Source: JAEUIZ01 sp046155605
GTDB lineage: Bacteria > Planctomycetota > Phycisphaerae > Phycisphaerales > UBA1924
NCBI GenBank assembly: GCA_046155605.1
Contig: JBJXFQ010000125.1
Coordinates: 1 to 37,648, forward strand
DNA length: 37,648 nt
Direction: 5' to 3'
A program made the position numbers and the translations under genes. Every line of letters starts with the position of its first letter. Position 1 is the stretch's first letter. Below are positions 23,661 through 31,563 of the stretch, in pieces. The notes under the pieces were generated by a model. The model searched no databases. It was not told the origin of the DNA and worked only from the letters and a program-made list of their open reading frames with translations.

Positions 23661-23667
23661 AAATGCC

Positions 23668-24240
23668 TCATTTCGTCGGCCAAGGCTCGATCACCTCGCC
23701 CTCGGGCGGTCGGCCCGGGATGTTCTTCCCGCGGAGCGTCGCCGCGTAAGCCGCCACGATGATCCGCTCGTTCTGCGACAGGCGATTCTCCCATGCCGGC
23801 ATCGCGCCGACGTTCGCGCCCTTGGTGATGACGTCGAAGACGCCCATGAGTTGCTTGAGGTTCTTGTAGTTGTTGTCGGTGAGATTGACGCCGTTGATCC
23901 CACCGCCCTCGCGCCCATGGCACTGCGCGCAGTTCCCCACGAAGATGCCCTGCGCTACCGCCAACATCTTCTCGTCTTTCATCATGCGGAGCAGCGTGGA
24001 CTCGTCGGGCTGGAGTTCGCCCAGCGCGCCGAAGACGCGCTTGAACTCCGCCACCTGCGACGACCTCCACGAGTCGTGGATGGTCGGTGCGAGCGGGGAG
24101 TAGTGCCAGAAGAAATAGTAAAAACAAGAGAAGAAGACCGAGCCGACGAAGATCAGGTGCCACCACCCGGGCGTCGGGTTGTCAAACTCCTGAATCCCGT
24201 CGTACTCGTGATCCATGATCTTGGGTTCATGGCGGCTCAT
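23668..24240 (-). CDS. ccoP: cbb3 oxidase subunit III, monohaem CcoP
   Basis: 190 residues. The FixP N-terminal segment is clear (E-Y-D-G-I-Q-E-F-D-N-P-T-P-G-W-W, then helix 28-45). It is followed by one cytochrome c domain with CAQCH (104-108) and a distal Met in G-A-M-P-A-W (147). Proteobacterial CcoP has two haem c groups and about 300 residues; here the second domain is absent, as in some Bacteroidetes-type enzymes. It passes electrons from cytochrome c to CcoO/CcoN. The start overlaps the ccoQ stop (ATGA). Confidence 0.93.
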   Translation of the reverse strand: MSRHEPKIMDHEYDGIQEFDNPTPGWWHLIFVGSVFFSCFYYFFWHYSPLAPTIHDSWRSSQVAEFKRVFGALGELQPDESTLLRMMKDEKMLAVAQGIFVGNCAQCHGREGGGINGVNLTDNNYKNLKQLMGVFDVITKGANVGAMPAWENRLSQNERIIVAAYAATLRGKNIPGRPPEGEVIEPWPTK

Positions 24241-24428
24241 TCATTCGCCTCCTTGGGTCCAACCGCTCCGTCTTCCAGTGGCAGCATTGCGGCGTGCGCG
24301 ATCTCCGCCGAACGCCCGCGCCAGAGCGCCCGCCGCACGACCAACACGAACACTCCGAGAAAGATGACCAGCGCCGCCTCGGGCCACACCGTCAGCCCCA
24401 TCTGACTCATGATGTCGCTCAGTCTCAT
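24237..24428 (-). CDS. ccoQ: cbb3 oxidase small subunit CcoQ
   Basis: 63 residues with one membrane helix (about 17-33, A-A-L-V-I-F-L-G-V-F-V-L-V-V) followed by a basic stretch (R-R-A-L-W-R-G-R). Identification rests mainly on its place between ccoNO and ccoP, 3 nt after the former and overlapping the latter, plus the one-helix layout of FixQ/CcoQ. CcoQ stabilises the complex and is weakly conserved. Confidence 0.85.
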   Translation of the reverse strand: MRLSDIMSQMGLTVWPEAALVIFLGVFVLVVRRALWRGRSAEIAHAAMLPLEDGAVGPKEANE

Positions 24429-24431
24429 GGC

Positions 24432-26786
24432 TCAGTTCCCTCCCTCGGGCGTGCTGACCGGCTCGCTCACTTGCCGCGCACCCACGCCCTTTTTCCCGTC
24501 GAACCCCTCATACGGGTTCCAATCGTCAGGTTTGCCCAGATCGGTCCCGAGCCGCTGCAAGTACGCCACGAGGGCGAGGACCTTTTTGTCCTGCAGGTTC
24601 TGATAGCCGCCCTGCGTCACCAGTTCCGTCGAGATCTTCGCCGCCTGCGCCCTCGCCAACTCCGTCGCACGAGTCCCCTTCACCGCGTCGCCATACGGAA
24701 CTCCCAGCATCGCCATCACACCGACGCGACGTTGGATGCCCTCGAAGTCCAGGTTCTCCTTCAGCAGATGCGCGTAGCCCGGCATGATCGACTGCGCCAC
24801 CAGTTGCCGCGGATTCTCGAGATGGCGAACTTGCCAGTCGTGCGATTGCTTCCCGCCCACGCGCGCCAGGTCCGGCCCGATCCGCCGCGAGCCCCACTGG
24901 AATGGATGGTCATAGACGAACTCGCCCGGCTTGCTGTACTCCCCGTACCGCTTGGTCTCCGCCCAGATCGGACGGATCATCTGCGAGTGGCACGTGTAGC
25001 AGCCCTCGGCGATGTAGATCTCGCGCCCCGCCAACTCCAGCGGGGTGTACGGCTTGACGCTCGCGATACTCGGCACGTTGGACCGGATCAGGAATGTCGG
25101 GATGATCTCGAACGCGGACGCCACCAGCACGGCGAGTACAACCAGGACGGTGAACTTCACGGGCAGGCGTTCCCACACGCGGTGCCATGCGCCCTGGAGC
25201 CACACGTCGCCCTTGTGGCCGAGTTCGATGACGCCGGAAAGGCGCGACGCCGGTGGCGGCGCGTCGACGTAACCGCGCGTGAGCGCCGGGGCTTCGTGGA
25301 CGGTCTCCTCGTATGCCGCAGGCCGCGACTGCCAGGTTTTGAGGTAGTTGAAGGCGCCGACGAACGCCCCGCCGACATACAGCAGCCCGCCGACCACACG
25401 CACCCAGTACATCGGGATGAGCGCGTTGACCGTCTCGACAAAGTCCGGATATTGCAGGTTGCCCGACTGGTCGAACGCGCGCCACATCAGGCCTTGGGTG
25501 AGCCCGGCAACGTAGATCGGGATGACGTAGAGCAGGATGCCCACCGTCGCCATCCAGAAATGCGTCGACGCCAGTTTCGTGCTGTAGAGTTTCGTCTGGA
25601 AGAGCCGTGGGAGCAGCCAGTACATCATCCCGAAGGTGAGCAGCCCGTTCCAGCCCAGCGCCCCGCCGTGAACGTGAGCGATCGTCCAGTCGGTGTAGTG
25701 TGAGAGGGCGTTGACGCTCTTGATCGAGAGCATCGGACCCTCGAACGTGGACATCCCGTAGAACGTCACCCCTACGACGAAGAACTTGAGCACCGGATCG
25801 GTGGTCACCTTGTTCCACGCGCCGCGCAGCGTCAGCAGGCCGTTGATCATCCCGCCCCAACTGGGCATCCACAGCATGAGGCTGAACAGCATCCCCAGCG
25901 AACTCGCCCACGCCGGGAGCGCGGTGTAGTGCAGGTGGTGCGGCCCGGCCCAGATGTAGATGAACACCAGCGACCAGAAGTGGATGATCGAAAGTCGATA
26001 CGAGTACACCGGGCGCTCCGCCGCCTTGGGCATGAAGTAGTACATCAGGCCCAGGAACGGGGTCGTCAGGAAAAACGCCACCGCGTTGTGCCCGTACCAC
26101 CACTGCATGAAGGCGTCCTGCACGCCCGCGTAGACCGAGTAACTCTTGAATAGCCCGGCCGGAATCGCCAGGCTGTTGCCCACATGCAGGACCGTGACCG
26201 TAGCGATCGTGGCGATGTAGAACCAGAGGGCCACATACATGTGCCGCTCACGACGGTGCCGCAGCGTCTGGAAGAAGTTGACCCCGAAGAACCCGAGCCA
26301 GACGACCGCGATCATGAGGTCGATGGGCCACTCGAGTTCGGCGTACTCCTTCCCGCTGGTGATCCCGAGCGGGAGCGTCAGGGCGGCACACACGATGATG
26401 AGTTGCCAGCCCCAGAAGTGCAGCAGACCCAATGTGTCGCTCCACATCCGCGCCTTGCACAGTCGCTGCGTCGAGTAGTAGACCGCCGCAAAGATGGCGT
26501 TCCCGCCAAAGGCGAAGATGGCCGCGTTTGTGTGCAGCGGCCGCAGCCGTCCGAAGTTCAGCCACTGCGTCTCAAAGATGATGGACAGCCAAGCAAAGGG
26601 GCGGACCCCGCTGACCTCCCACGACGCCGCCCGTGGTGCCACGAGCGCCAAGGCGATCACCAGCCCAGCGAGAAACGCCACAAGCCCCCACACCAACGTT
26701 GCCGTGAGGAACTTTCGCACGATCGAGTCGTTGTAGACAAACCGCTCCATCGGACCGGCGTGGCGGGCTTCGGCATGAGCAGGCAT
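24432..26786 (-). CDS. ccoNO: Fused cbb3 cytochrome oxidase subunits I and II
   Basis: 784 residues, one frame carrying two subunits. The CcoN part (1 to about 485) has twelve predicted helices and the metal ligands: H85 (low-spin haem b) in R-P-L-H-T-N, H233 (CuB) in Y-G-H-N, Tyr near L-M-Y-Y (249/250), H283-H284 (CuB) in G-P-H-H-L-H, and H371/H373 in A-H-V-H-G-G. A linker of about 50 residues leads to CcoO: one anchor helix (about 545-565), haem c motif C-Y-T-C-H (596-600), and a distal Met in S-I-M-P-G-Y. It reduces O2 to water with high affinity and pumps protons. Fusion of ccoN and ccoO is known in Bacteroidetes and planctomycetes. It is the first gene of the operon, with GGAGG ahead of ATG 26786. 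Confidence 0.96.
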   Translation of the reverse strand: MPAHAEARHAGPMERFVYNDSIVRKFLTATLVWGLVAFLAGLVIALALVAPRAASWEVSGVRPFAWLSIIFETQWLNFGRLRPLHTNAAIFAFGGNAIFAAVYYSTQRLCKARMWSDTLGLLHFWGWQLIIVCAALTLPLGITSGKEYAELEWPIDLMIAVVWLGFFGVNFFQTLRHRRERHMYVALWFYIATIATVTVLHVGNSLAIPAGLFKSYSVYAGVQDAFMQWWYGHNAVAFFLTTPFLGLMYYFMPKAAERPVYSYRLSIIHFWSLVFIYIWAGPHHLHYTALPAWASSLGMLFSLMLWMPSWGGMINGLLTLRGAWNKVTTDPVLKFFVVGVTFYGMSTFEGPMLSIKSVNALSHYTDWTIAHVHGGALGWNGLLTFGMMYWLLPRLFQTKLYSTKLASTHFWMATVGILLYVIPIYVAGLTQGLMWRAFDQSGNLQYPDFVETVNALIPMYWVRVVGGLLYVGGAFVGAFNYLKTWQSRPAAYEETVHEAPALTRGYVDAPPPASRLSGVIELGHKGDVWLQGAWHRVWERLPVKFTVLVVLAVLVASAFEIIPTFLIRSNVPSIASVKPYTPLELAGREIYIAEGCYTCHSQMIRPIWAETKRYGEYSKPGEFVYDHPFQWGSRRIGPDLARVGGKQSHDWQVRHLENPRQLVAQSIMPGYAHLLKENLDFEGIQRRVGVMAMLGVPYGDAVKGTRATELARAQAAKISTELVTQGGYQNLQDKKVLALVAYLQRLGTDLGKPDDWNPYEGFDGKKGVGARQVSEPVSTPEGGN

Positions 26787-26842
26787 CGCGGCGTCCTCCG
26801 TCTCTCCGGTCCGTATGCAAGCGGAACGGCGTAATATTTGAG

Positions 26843-26871
26843 ACTATATGATCCGCTTATCTCTTTGTCTA
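26843..26871 (-). promoter_or_regulatory. Promoter of the cco operon
   Basis: On the minus strand TAGACA (26871-26866) and TATAGT (26848-26843) are 17 nt apart; each matches the sigma70 consensus at five of six positions. Transcription would start near 26836, leaving a leader of about 50 nt. On the + strand the -35 region carries TTGTC (26865-26869) and TTGTCCG (26873-26879), words that recur in the divergent regulator promoter. Confidence 0.6.
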
Positions 26872-26948
26872 GTTGTCCGACACGTGGAATGCGTCCTGAT
26901 TCGCTATCAAATACCTAACATAAGTCGTACTGATGCTGAAATGATGAC

Positions 26949-26963
26949 GACAATACGATTGTC
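26949..26963 (+). promoter_or_regulatory. Palindrome overlapping the -35 box, possible Rrf2 operator
   Basis: GACAAT-acg-ATTGTC is a perfect 6+3+6 inverted repeat whose right arm covers most of the -35 hexamer of the rrf2 promoter. Rrf2-family dimers bind such dyads, so negative autoregulation is a natural reading. The binding itself is inference. Confidence 0.45.
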
Positions 26964-26987
26964 TTGTCCGTTTATCGCTGGTATGCT
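26959..26987 (+). promoter_or_regulatory. Promoter of the Rrf2-family gene
   Basis: TTGTCT (26959-26964), a 17-nt spacer, then TATGCT (26982-26987). The expected start point, about 7 nt downstream, falls on or next to the A of ATG 26994. The region 26820-26990 is visibly richer in A+T than the rest of the window. Confidence 0.6.
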
Positions 26988-26993
26988 CTCGGC

Positions 26994-27011
26994 ATGGAAT
27001 CTCGCCCATGA
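26994..27011 (+). CDS. Possible five-codon leader ORF overlapping the rrf2 start
   Basis: ATG 26994 opens M-E-S-R-P followed by TGA 27009-27011, which overlaps the rrf2 ATG at 27008 (ATGATG). If transcription starts at about 26994 this ORF would be leaderless. It may only be chance, or serve to bring ribosomes to the rrf2 start. Confidence 0.25.
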   Translation: MESRP

Positions 27012-27451
27012 TGAGTCAGGCGGCCGGTTACGCGGCCACGGCCCTCGGCTATGTTGCCGCGGCTGGTGGTCGCCCCACGCTCGTCAAGGACATTGCCGAC
27101 GCCACCGACATCCCCGCTCCGTACCTCGCAAAGATCATTCAGACCCTCGCGCGTCGAGGCGTCGTCACCACGCAGCGCGGCATTGGTGGAGGTGTCATCC
27201 TGGCCCGCCCCGCCTCGGAAATCTCGCTCTATGACCTGTGTATCGCACTCGATGATCCCGCGGTTGAAACACGTTGCATGATGGGCATTGCTGCCTGCTC
27301 CGACGATCGCGCCTGCCCATGCCATGGCTTCTGGACGAAGCACCGCGCTGCCAGCCTCGACTTTCTCCGCTCCCAAACTGTTGCCGACGTCGCTGCTTTC
27401 GAAACCCGCCGCCGCTGGAAACCCTCTCCACCCGCCAGCGAGGCCAGTTAG
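27008..27451 (+). CDS. Rrf2-family transcriptional regulator, likely Fe-S cluster type
   Basis: 147 residues. The winged helix-turn-helix of the Rrf2 family is clear: Y-A-A-T-A-L-G-Y-V-A-A, V-K-D-I-A-D-A-T-D-I-P-A-P-Y-L-A-K-I-I-Q-T-L-A-R-R-G (about 25-51) and R-G-I-G-G-G-V-I-L-A-R-P (57-68) as the wing. The sensing loop has C90, C97 and C103 (C-x6-C-x5-C) with an extra C105, close to the cluster ligands of IscR and NsrR. It probably binds an Fe-S cluster and responds to oxygen, nitric oxide or iron status. It is divergent from the cbb3 operon and shares its control region, so it is a good candidate regulator of that operon. Two ATGs (27008 and 27011) are adjacent; no strong ribosome site precedes them. 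Confidence 0.9.
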   Translation: MMSQAAGYAATALGYVAAAGGRPTLVKDIADATDIPAPYLAKIIQTLARRGVVTTQRGIGGGVILARPASEISLYDLCIALDDPAVETRCMMGIAACSDDRACPCHGFWTKHRAASLDFLRSQTVADVAAFETRRRWKPSPPASEAS

Positions 27452-27630
27452 ATCGAGCCGCTTTGATCGGCCTTGCAAAGCGCGCGAAGTGCGATGTCTC
27501 CGCCAGCCGAGCGAGAGTTCATGTTCATGACCTCAGGGCCGAGACACTTTTCCGTCGGGCGTTCATTCGTCTTTCGCGGAGGGCTGCTTCGCGTCATCGG
27601 GCGATGGCGTGGAAATGACGCCTGGGAGAC

Positions 27631-27660
27631 GAGTGACAGCGAGATTGCAGAGTGACAGCG
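27631..27660 (+). repeat. Short direct repeat in intergenic DNA
   Basis: GAGTGACAGCG occurs at 27631-27641 and again at 27650-27660, 19 nt apart, in the 247-nt gap between the convergent rrf2 and lipoprotein genes. The rest of 27452-27698 shows no gene; a minus-strand frame there lacks any recognisable protein feature. Confidence 0.6.
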
Positions 27661-27698
27661 CGGAACATGGGCATCCACCTACACCACGAGGGTGAGCG

Positions 27699-28214
27699 TT
27701 AGACCTTGAGGTCGAATGACCCGACCGCTTTGCCGCCCTTGTCATCCTCGATCTCGACCCACAGCCTGCTGCCGGTCGGCATCGGATTCGGGATCTCGGC
27801 GTGGGTGTGCCAGCGGTTCGGTTCGGCGGGATTCTCGATGTCAGCCTTGGCCTTCGCCGAGCCCTTGGCATCTTCGGTGCCGATCCAGAAGCGAACGGCG
27901 GTGGCCTTGGCTGTCGAACCCGCCGCTGGGGTGACGGTCACGTCGATCGGTGCATCCTTGCCGGCGACGATCTGGCCCTCGTCGCGGGTGGCCTTCACGT
28001 CGAAGGTGCCGATGGTGGATGTCCCCAACTGGATGACGGCACCGCCATGTCCAGCGGCCGCGTCCTTGTGCTCACCGGCGGGGAGAGCAGCCTTCGACGC
28101 AGCCGTGCCGGTAGGCGTCGTGGGCGTCGTGGGCTTCTTCTCTTCGCACGCGGGAAGCACGGCGATCATTGCGGCGAGAACGACGCAGAAAGCAAAGGGT
28201 GCGGTCAGTTTCAC
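27699..28214 (-). CDS. Lipoprotein of the metal-efflux operon
   Basis: 171 residues, GTG start at 28214 with GGAG 9-12 nt upstream. Signal peptide II with lipobox L-P-A-C (Cys 23), a Thr/Pro/Ala linker with G-E-H-K-D-A-A-A-G-H-G-G, then an all-beta domain of about 120 residues containing F-W-I-G-T-E-D, N-R-W-H-T-H-A-E-I-P-N-P and S-R-L-W-V-E-I-E-D. The fold looks Ig-like, with several His that could meet metal. It lies 30 nt behind the RND pump gene and is probably the last gene of that operon. A periplasmic metal-binding or accessory role is inferred from place only; I do not know the family. Confidence 0.8.
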   Translation of the reverse strand: MKLTAPFAFCVVLAAMIAVLPACEEKKPTTPTTPTGTAASKAALPAGEHKDAAAGHGGAVIQLGTSTIGTFDVKATRDEGQIVAGKDAPIDVTVTPAAGSTAKATAVRFWIGTEDAKGSAKAKADIENPAEPNRWHTHAEIPNPMPTGSRLWVEIEDDKGGKAVGSFDLKV

Positions 28215-28244
28215 GTTCAGTCTCCTTGATGCAATGGTACCGGA

Positions 28245-31200
28245 TCAATCATTGGCTGGAGCACTTGGAGCCTTGCCCCGGGCCAACCTGGACAAACCCA
28301 ACCTTCGGGCAACACGCCCGATCAGAGATTCGGACTGCGGTGGAGCGCCGCGGGGCTTGGTGCCCATGACGAGCGAGTACCCCGCGGGCACGACGATAAG
28401 GTTGAGGAAGGTCGAGGTAAGTAGACCGCCGAGCACGACCACGGCGAGGGGCGCCAGCAGTTCGCTCCCGGGCTTGCCGGCCGCAAGGGCGAGCGGTAGC
28501 AGGCCGAGCGCAGCGCACAGCGCCGTCATGAGGATGGGTACAAGCCGCTCCATCGACCCAAGCACGATCGCCTCGGCAAGCGGCTTCTGGTCGATCTCCA
28601 CGACGTGCTTGTAGTGGTTCACCAAGAGGATGCCGTTGCGGACGGCGATGCCGAAGAGCGTGATAAAGCCCACGAGGCTGGCGATGGAGATCACCGGCGC
28701 CTGGTACGGCGTCGAGCCCAGCCCGAAGAGAGCGAGCGAGTTGCGGGCGAGGCCGCCGAAGTCGCCACCGCCGACATGGAGCACCGAGTCCATGATAAAG
28801 ATGGCGATAACGCCGCCGATGACGGCGAGCGGCAGGTTCACCATCACCAGCGCGGCCACCTTGAGTGAGCCGGTCGAGAGCTGCAGAAGCATGAGCATGA
28901 CCAGGGCGATGCCCCCGCCCGCGAAGAGCAGCGTGCGGGCCGCCGACTGCTGGGCCTCGAACTGGCCGCCGAACTCAACGATGTAGCCCTTGCGCTGCAC
29001 GATGGGCTCGACGCGTGCCCGCACCTGCTCCACGAGGTCGCCGAGGTTGTACCCGTCGGCGACGTTGCAAGAGATCACGGCCTTGCGCTGGGCGTTCTCG
29101 CGGGCGATGATGTTGCTGGTCTTCTCCGGTCCGATGTCGGCGACCTCCGAGAGGCGCACCAGCATCCCGTCACGGCCTTTGAGGATCAGGTCCTTAATCT
29201 GGTCGATCCGCTGACGGTCCTCGCCGGCCAGCCGCACGACCAGGTCGAAGCGGCGGACGCCCTGGTTGACCTCCGCAACAGTCTCGCCATACAGGGCTGT
29301 CTGCACCTGCTCGGCGGCGGAAGCCGGCGTCAAACCCGCCGCGGCCAGATCGGGATGGCGGTAGCTGATGGGAAGCGACGTGATCAGGACCTCGCGGTTG
29401 GCCGTCACGTCGCGGGCGCCGGGGATGCTCTTGAGTTCACCCTCGATCTGCTTGGCGAGTTGACGGAGCGTGGGAAGGTCTTCGCCGTAGACGTTGATCG
29501 CGACGGCCGCGGGTGTGCCGGAGAGGATGTGCGAGAGGCGGTGCTCGATCGGCTGGCCGATCTGCACGGTCACGCCGGGGACACCGGTCGCGATCGCGGC
29601 GATGCCATCGCGAACCGTCGCGTAGTCCGCCTCGGGCTTGAGCAGGATGTCCAGTTCGCTGTTGCTGACCGGCTCGGCGTGCTCATCACGCTCGGCCCGT
29701 CCCGTACGGCGCGTCACGCTCAGCACGCCGTCGAGCGAGATGAGTCGTTGCTCGATCCCTCGCGCGGAACGGTTGCTCTCGGCGAGCGATGTGCCGGGCG
29801 GCGAGGAGACAAAGACCGTGAACGACCCCTCGCGAAACTCGGGGAGGAACGACGTGCCGAAGGTGCGACCGAGCAGCGCCGCGAGCACGGTCACCACCAG
29901 GGCCGCCCCCAGCACGAGCCCCCGATGCCGGAGCGACCATCGCAGCGATGGTTCGTACCGTTGCTTCAGCCGGCGGACGAGCCACCCATCGGAGTGCCCG
30001 TGGCTCGCGTTCACATGGTTCCCCGCGGTCTTGGTGCCGCCGGTCTTGAGGAGCAGCTTGCACATCGCCGGAGTCACCGTCAGGGCCACGACGAGCGACG
30101 CGAGGATCGACACGATGTAGGTGAGGCCGAGCGGGGCGAAGAACCGGCCCTCGATCCCCTCCAGAAAGAGCAGCGGGATGAACACGATGACAATGATGAG
30201 CGTGGCGAAGACCATCGACGGTCGAATCTCGTTGCTCGCATCGAAGATGACCTCGACCTTGCCCCGCCGCTGGGCCTCCGGAAGCGTCGCGTTCTCCTTG
30301 AGGCGCCTGAAGACGTTTTCCACGTCGATGATGGCATCGTCCACCAGGACGCCCACGGCTACGGCGAGCCCGCCCAGCGTCATGACGTTAAGCGTGAGCC
30401 CCATCCAGTTCATGGTGAGCAGGGCGACGGCCAGCGACAGGGGCAGGGCCGTGAGCGTGATGATCGTGGTCCGTACATTGAGCAGGAACATGATGAGGAT
30501 GACGGCCACGATGATCGTCGCGTCCCGCAGCACGTGCATGACGTTGTTGACCGACCGCTCAATGAAGTGGCTCTGGCGGAAGACCTCGCGGTTGATAGCG
30601 ATGCCCTTGGGGAGGCTCTTCTCGATCTGGTCGAGCGACTTGTCGATCGACTCCGTCAGCAGGAGCGTGTTGGTCCCCGGCGACTTCTGGATGGTGAGCA
30701 CGACGGCCGGGAGTCCCTGATTGGCCGCGGTGCCGCGCTTGGGCGCGGGGCCGAGCGTGACTTCCGCGACCTCGCCAAGCGTAATGGGCGAGCCGTTCTT
30801 GGTGGCCACAATGGTCGAAGCGATGTCGCGGACGCTCTTGACGCGGGCGGTCTGGCGGATGGGGAGTTCCTGGCGGTCCACCTCCGCGAGATACCCGGCG
30901 CTCGCGGTGCTGTGCGCGGCGCGGGTCGCCTCCGCGACGTCCTGAATCGTCAGGCCGTACAGGGCGAGCCGGTCCTGTTTGACGTTGACCTGGTACTCCG
31001 GCAACTCACCGCCGATAGCCGACACCTGCGCCACACCCGGCACGGCGAGCAACTTGTTCCGCAGGTCGAACTCGGCGTAGGCCCGCAGGTCCAAGTCGTT
31101 CACCGAACCGTCGGGGCTCGACACGGCCAGGAGCATGATCTCGCCCGTGATGGACGTGATGGGCGTGATCTCGGCGTGGGCGTTCTCCGGGAGCGAATCG

Positions 31201-31553
31201 CGCACGCCCGCGAGCCGCTCGGCCGCCAGTTGCCGGGCGCGGTAGATGTCCGTGCCCCAGTCGAACTCGACCCAGACCAGCGAAAGGGAGATCGCCGACG
31301 CACTCCGCACGCGCCGCACGCCGGGCAGGCCGTTCACCGATGCCTCGATGGGAAACGTGACGTATTGCTCAACCTCGTCGGCCGCGAGCCCGCCCGCCTC
31401 GGTGAGGATCACCACGGTCGGCGCGTTGAGTTCGGGGAACACGTCCACCGGCATGCGGGGCAGCTTGACCAGCGTGTAGGCCAGGAGCACGCCCGCGACC
31501 AGCAGGACGAGGGACGATTGCTTGAGCGAGAATGAAATCAGGTGCTTCAGCAT
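28245..31553 (-). CDS. Heavy-metal efflux RND transporter (CusA/CzcA family, HME)
   Basis: 1102 residues from ATG 31553, 10 nt after the membrane-fusion gene, with GGGG as a weak ribosome site. Twelve membrane helices and two large periplasmic loops. The proton-relay helix TM4 reads G-L-A-V-A-V-G-V-L-V-D-D-A-I-I-D-V-E-N. A399, D405 and E412 fall at the same numbers as the A-D-E triad reported for E. coli CusA, instead of the D-F-G...D...E of CzcA. The periplasmic segment Q-P-I-E-H-R-L-S-H-I-L-S-G has His where CusA-type Cu/Ag pumps have Met, so the metal cannot be assigned. It works with the fusion protein and TolC-like factor of the same operon to export metal ions from periplasm or cytoplasm to the outside. 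Confidence 0.93.
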   Translation of the reverse strand: MLKHLISFSLKQSSLVLLVAGVLLAYTLVKLPRMPVDVFPELNAPTVVILTEAGGLAADEVEQYVTFPIEASVNGLPGVRRVRSASAISLSLVWVEFDWGTDIYRARQLAAERLAGVRDSLPENAHAEITPITSITGEIMLLAVSSPDGSVNDLDLRAYAEFDLRNKLLAVPGVAQVSAIGGELPEYQVNVKQDRLALYGLTIQDVAEATRAAHSTASAGYLAEVDRQELPIRQTARVKSVRDIASTIVATKNGSPITLGEVAEVTLGPAPKRGTAANQGLPAVVLTIQKSPGTNTLLLTESIDKSLDQIEKSLPKGIAINREVFRQSHFIERSVNNVMHVLRDATIIVAVILIMFLLNVRTTIITLTALPLSLAVALLTMNWMGLTLNVMTLGGLAVAVGVLVDDAIIDVENVFRRLKENATLPEAQRRGKVEVIFDASNEIRPSMVFATLIIVIVFIPLLFLEGIEGRFFAPLGLTYIVSILASLVVALTVTPAMCKLLLKTGGTKTAGNHVNASHGHSDGWLVRRLKQRYEPSLRWSLRHRGLVLGAALVVTVLAALLGRTFGTSFLPEFREGSFTVFVSSPPGTSLAESNRSARGIEQRLISLDGVLSVTRRTGRAERDEHAEPVSNSELDILLKPEADYATVRDGIAAIATGVPGVTVQIGQPIEHRLSHILSGTPAAVAINVYGEDLPTLRQLAKQIEGELKSIPGARDVTANREVLITSLPISYRHPDLAAAGLTPASAAEQVQTALYGETVAEVNQGVRRFDLVVRLAGEDRQRIDQIKDLILKGRDGMLVRLSEVADIGPEKTSNIIARENAQRKAVISCNVADGYNLGDLVEQVRARVEPIVQRKGYIVEFGGQFEAQQSAARTLLFAGGGIALVMLMLLQLSTGSLKVAALVMVNLPLAVIGGVIAIFIMDSVLHVGGGDFGGLARNSLALFGLGSTPYQAPVISIASLVGFITLFGIAVRNGILLVNHYKHVVEIDQKPLAEAIVLGSMERLVPILMTALCAALGLLPLALAAGKPGSELLAPLAVVVLGGLLTSTFLNLIVVPAGYSLVMGTKPRGAPPQSESLIGRVARRLGLSRLARGKAPSAPAND

Positions 31554-31563
31554 GGCGGCCCCT

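Noticed and set aside
27448..27678. Minus-strand 76-codon frame between rrf2 and the lipoprotein
   Set aside because: No ribosome site or protein-like pattern; it runs into the convergent gene end and includes the short direct repeats.
29355..31535. 726-codon open frame on the + strand opposite the RND pump
   Set aside because: It is a by-product of high GC and codon use of the pump gene; no ribosome site, signal or recognisable motif. The same holds for long frames at 10291-12159, 19549-20997 and 24294-25703.
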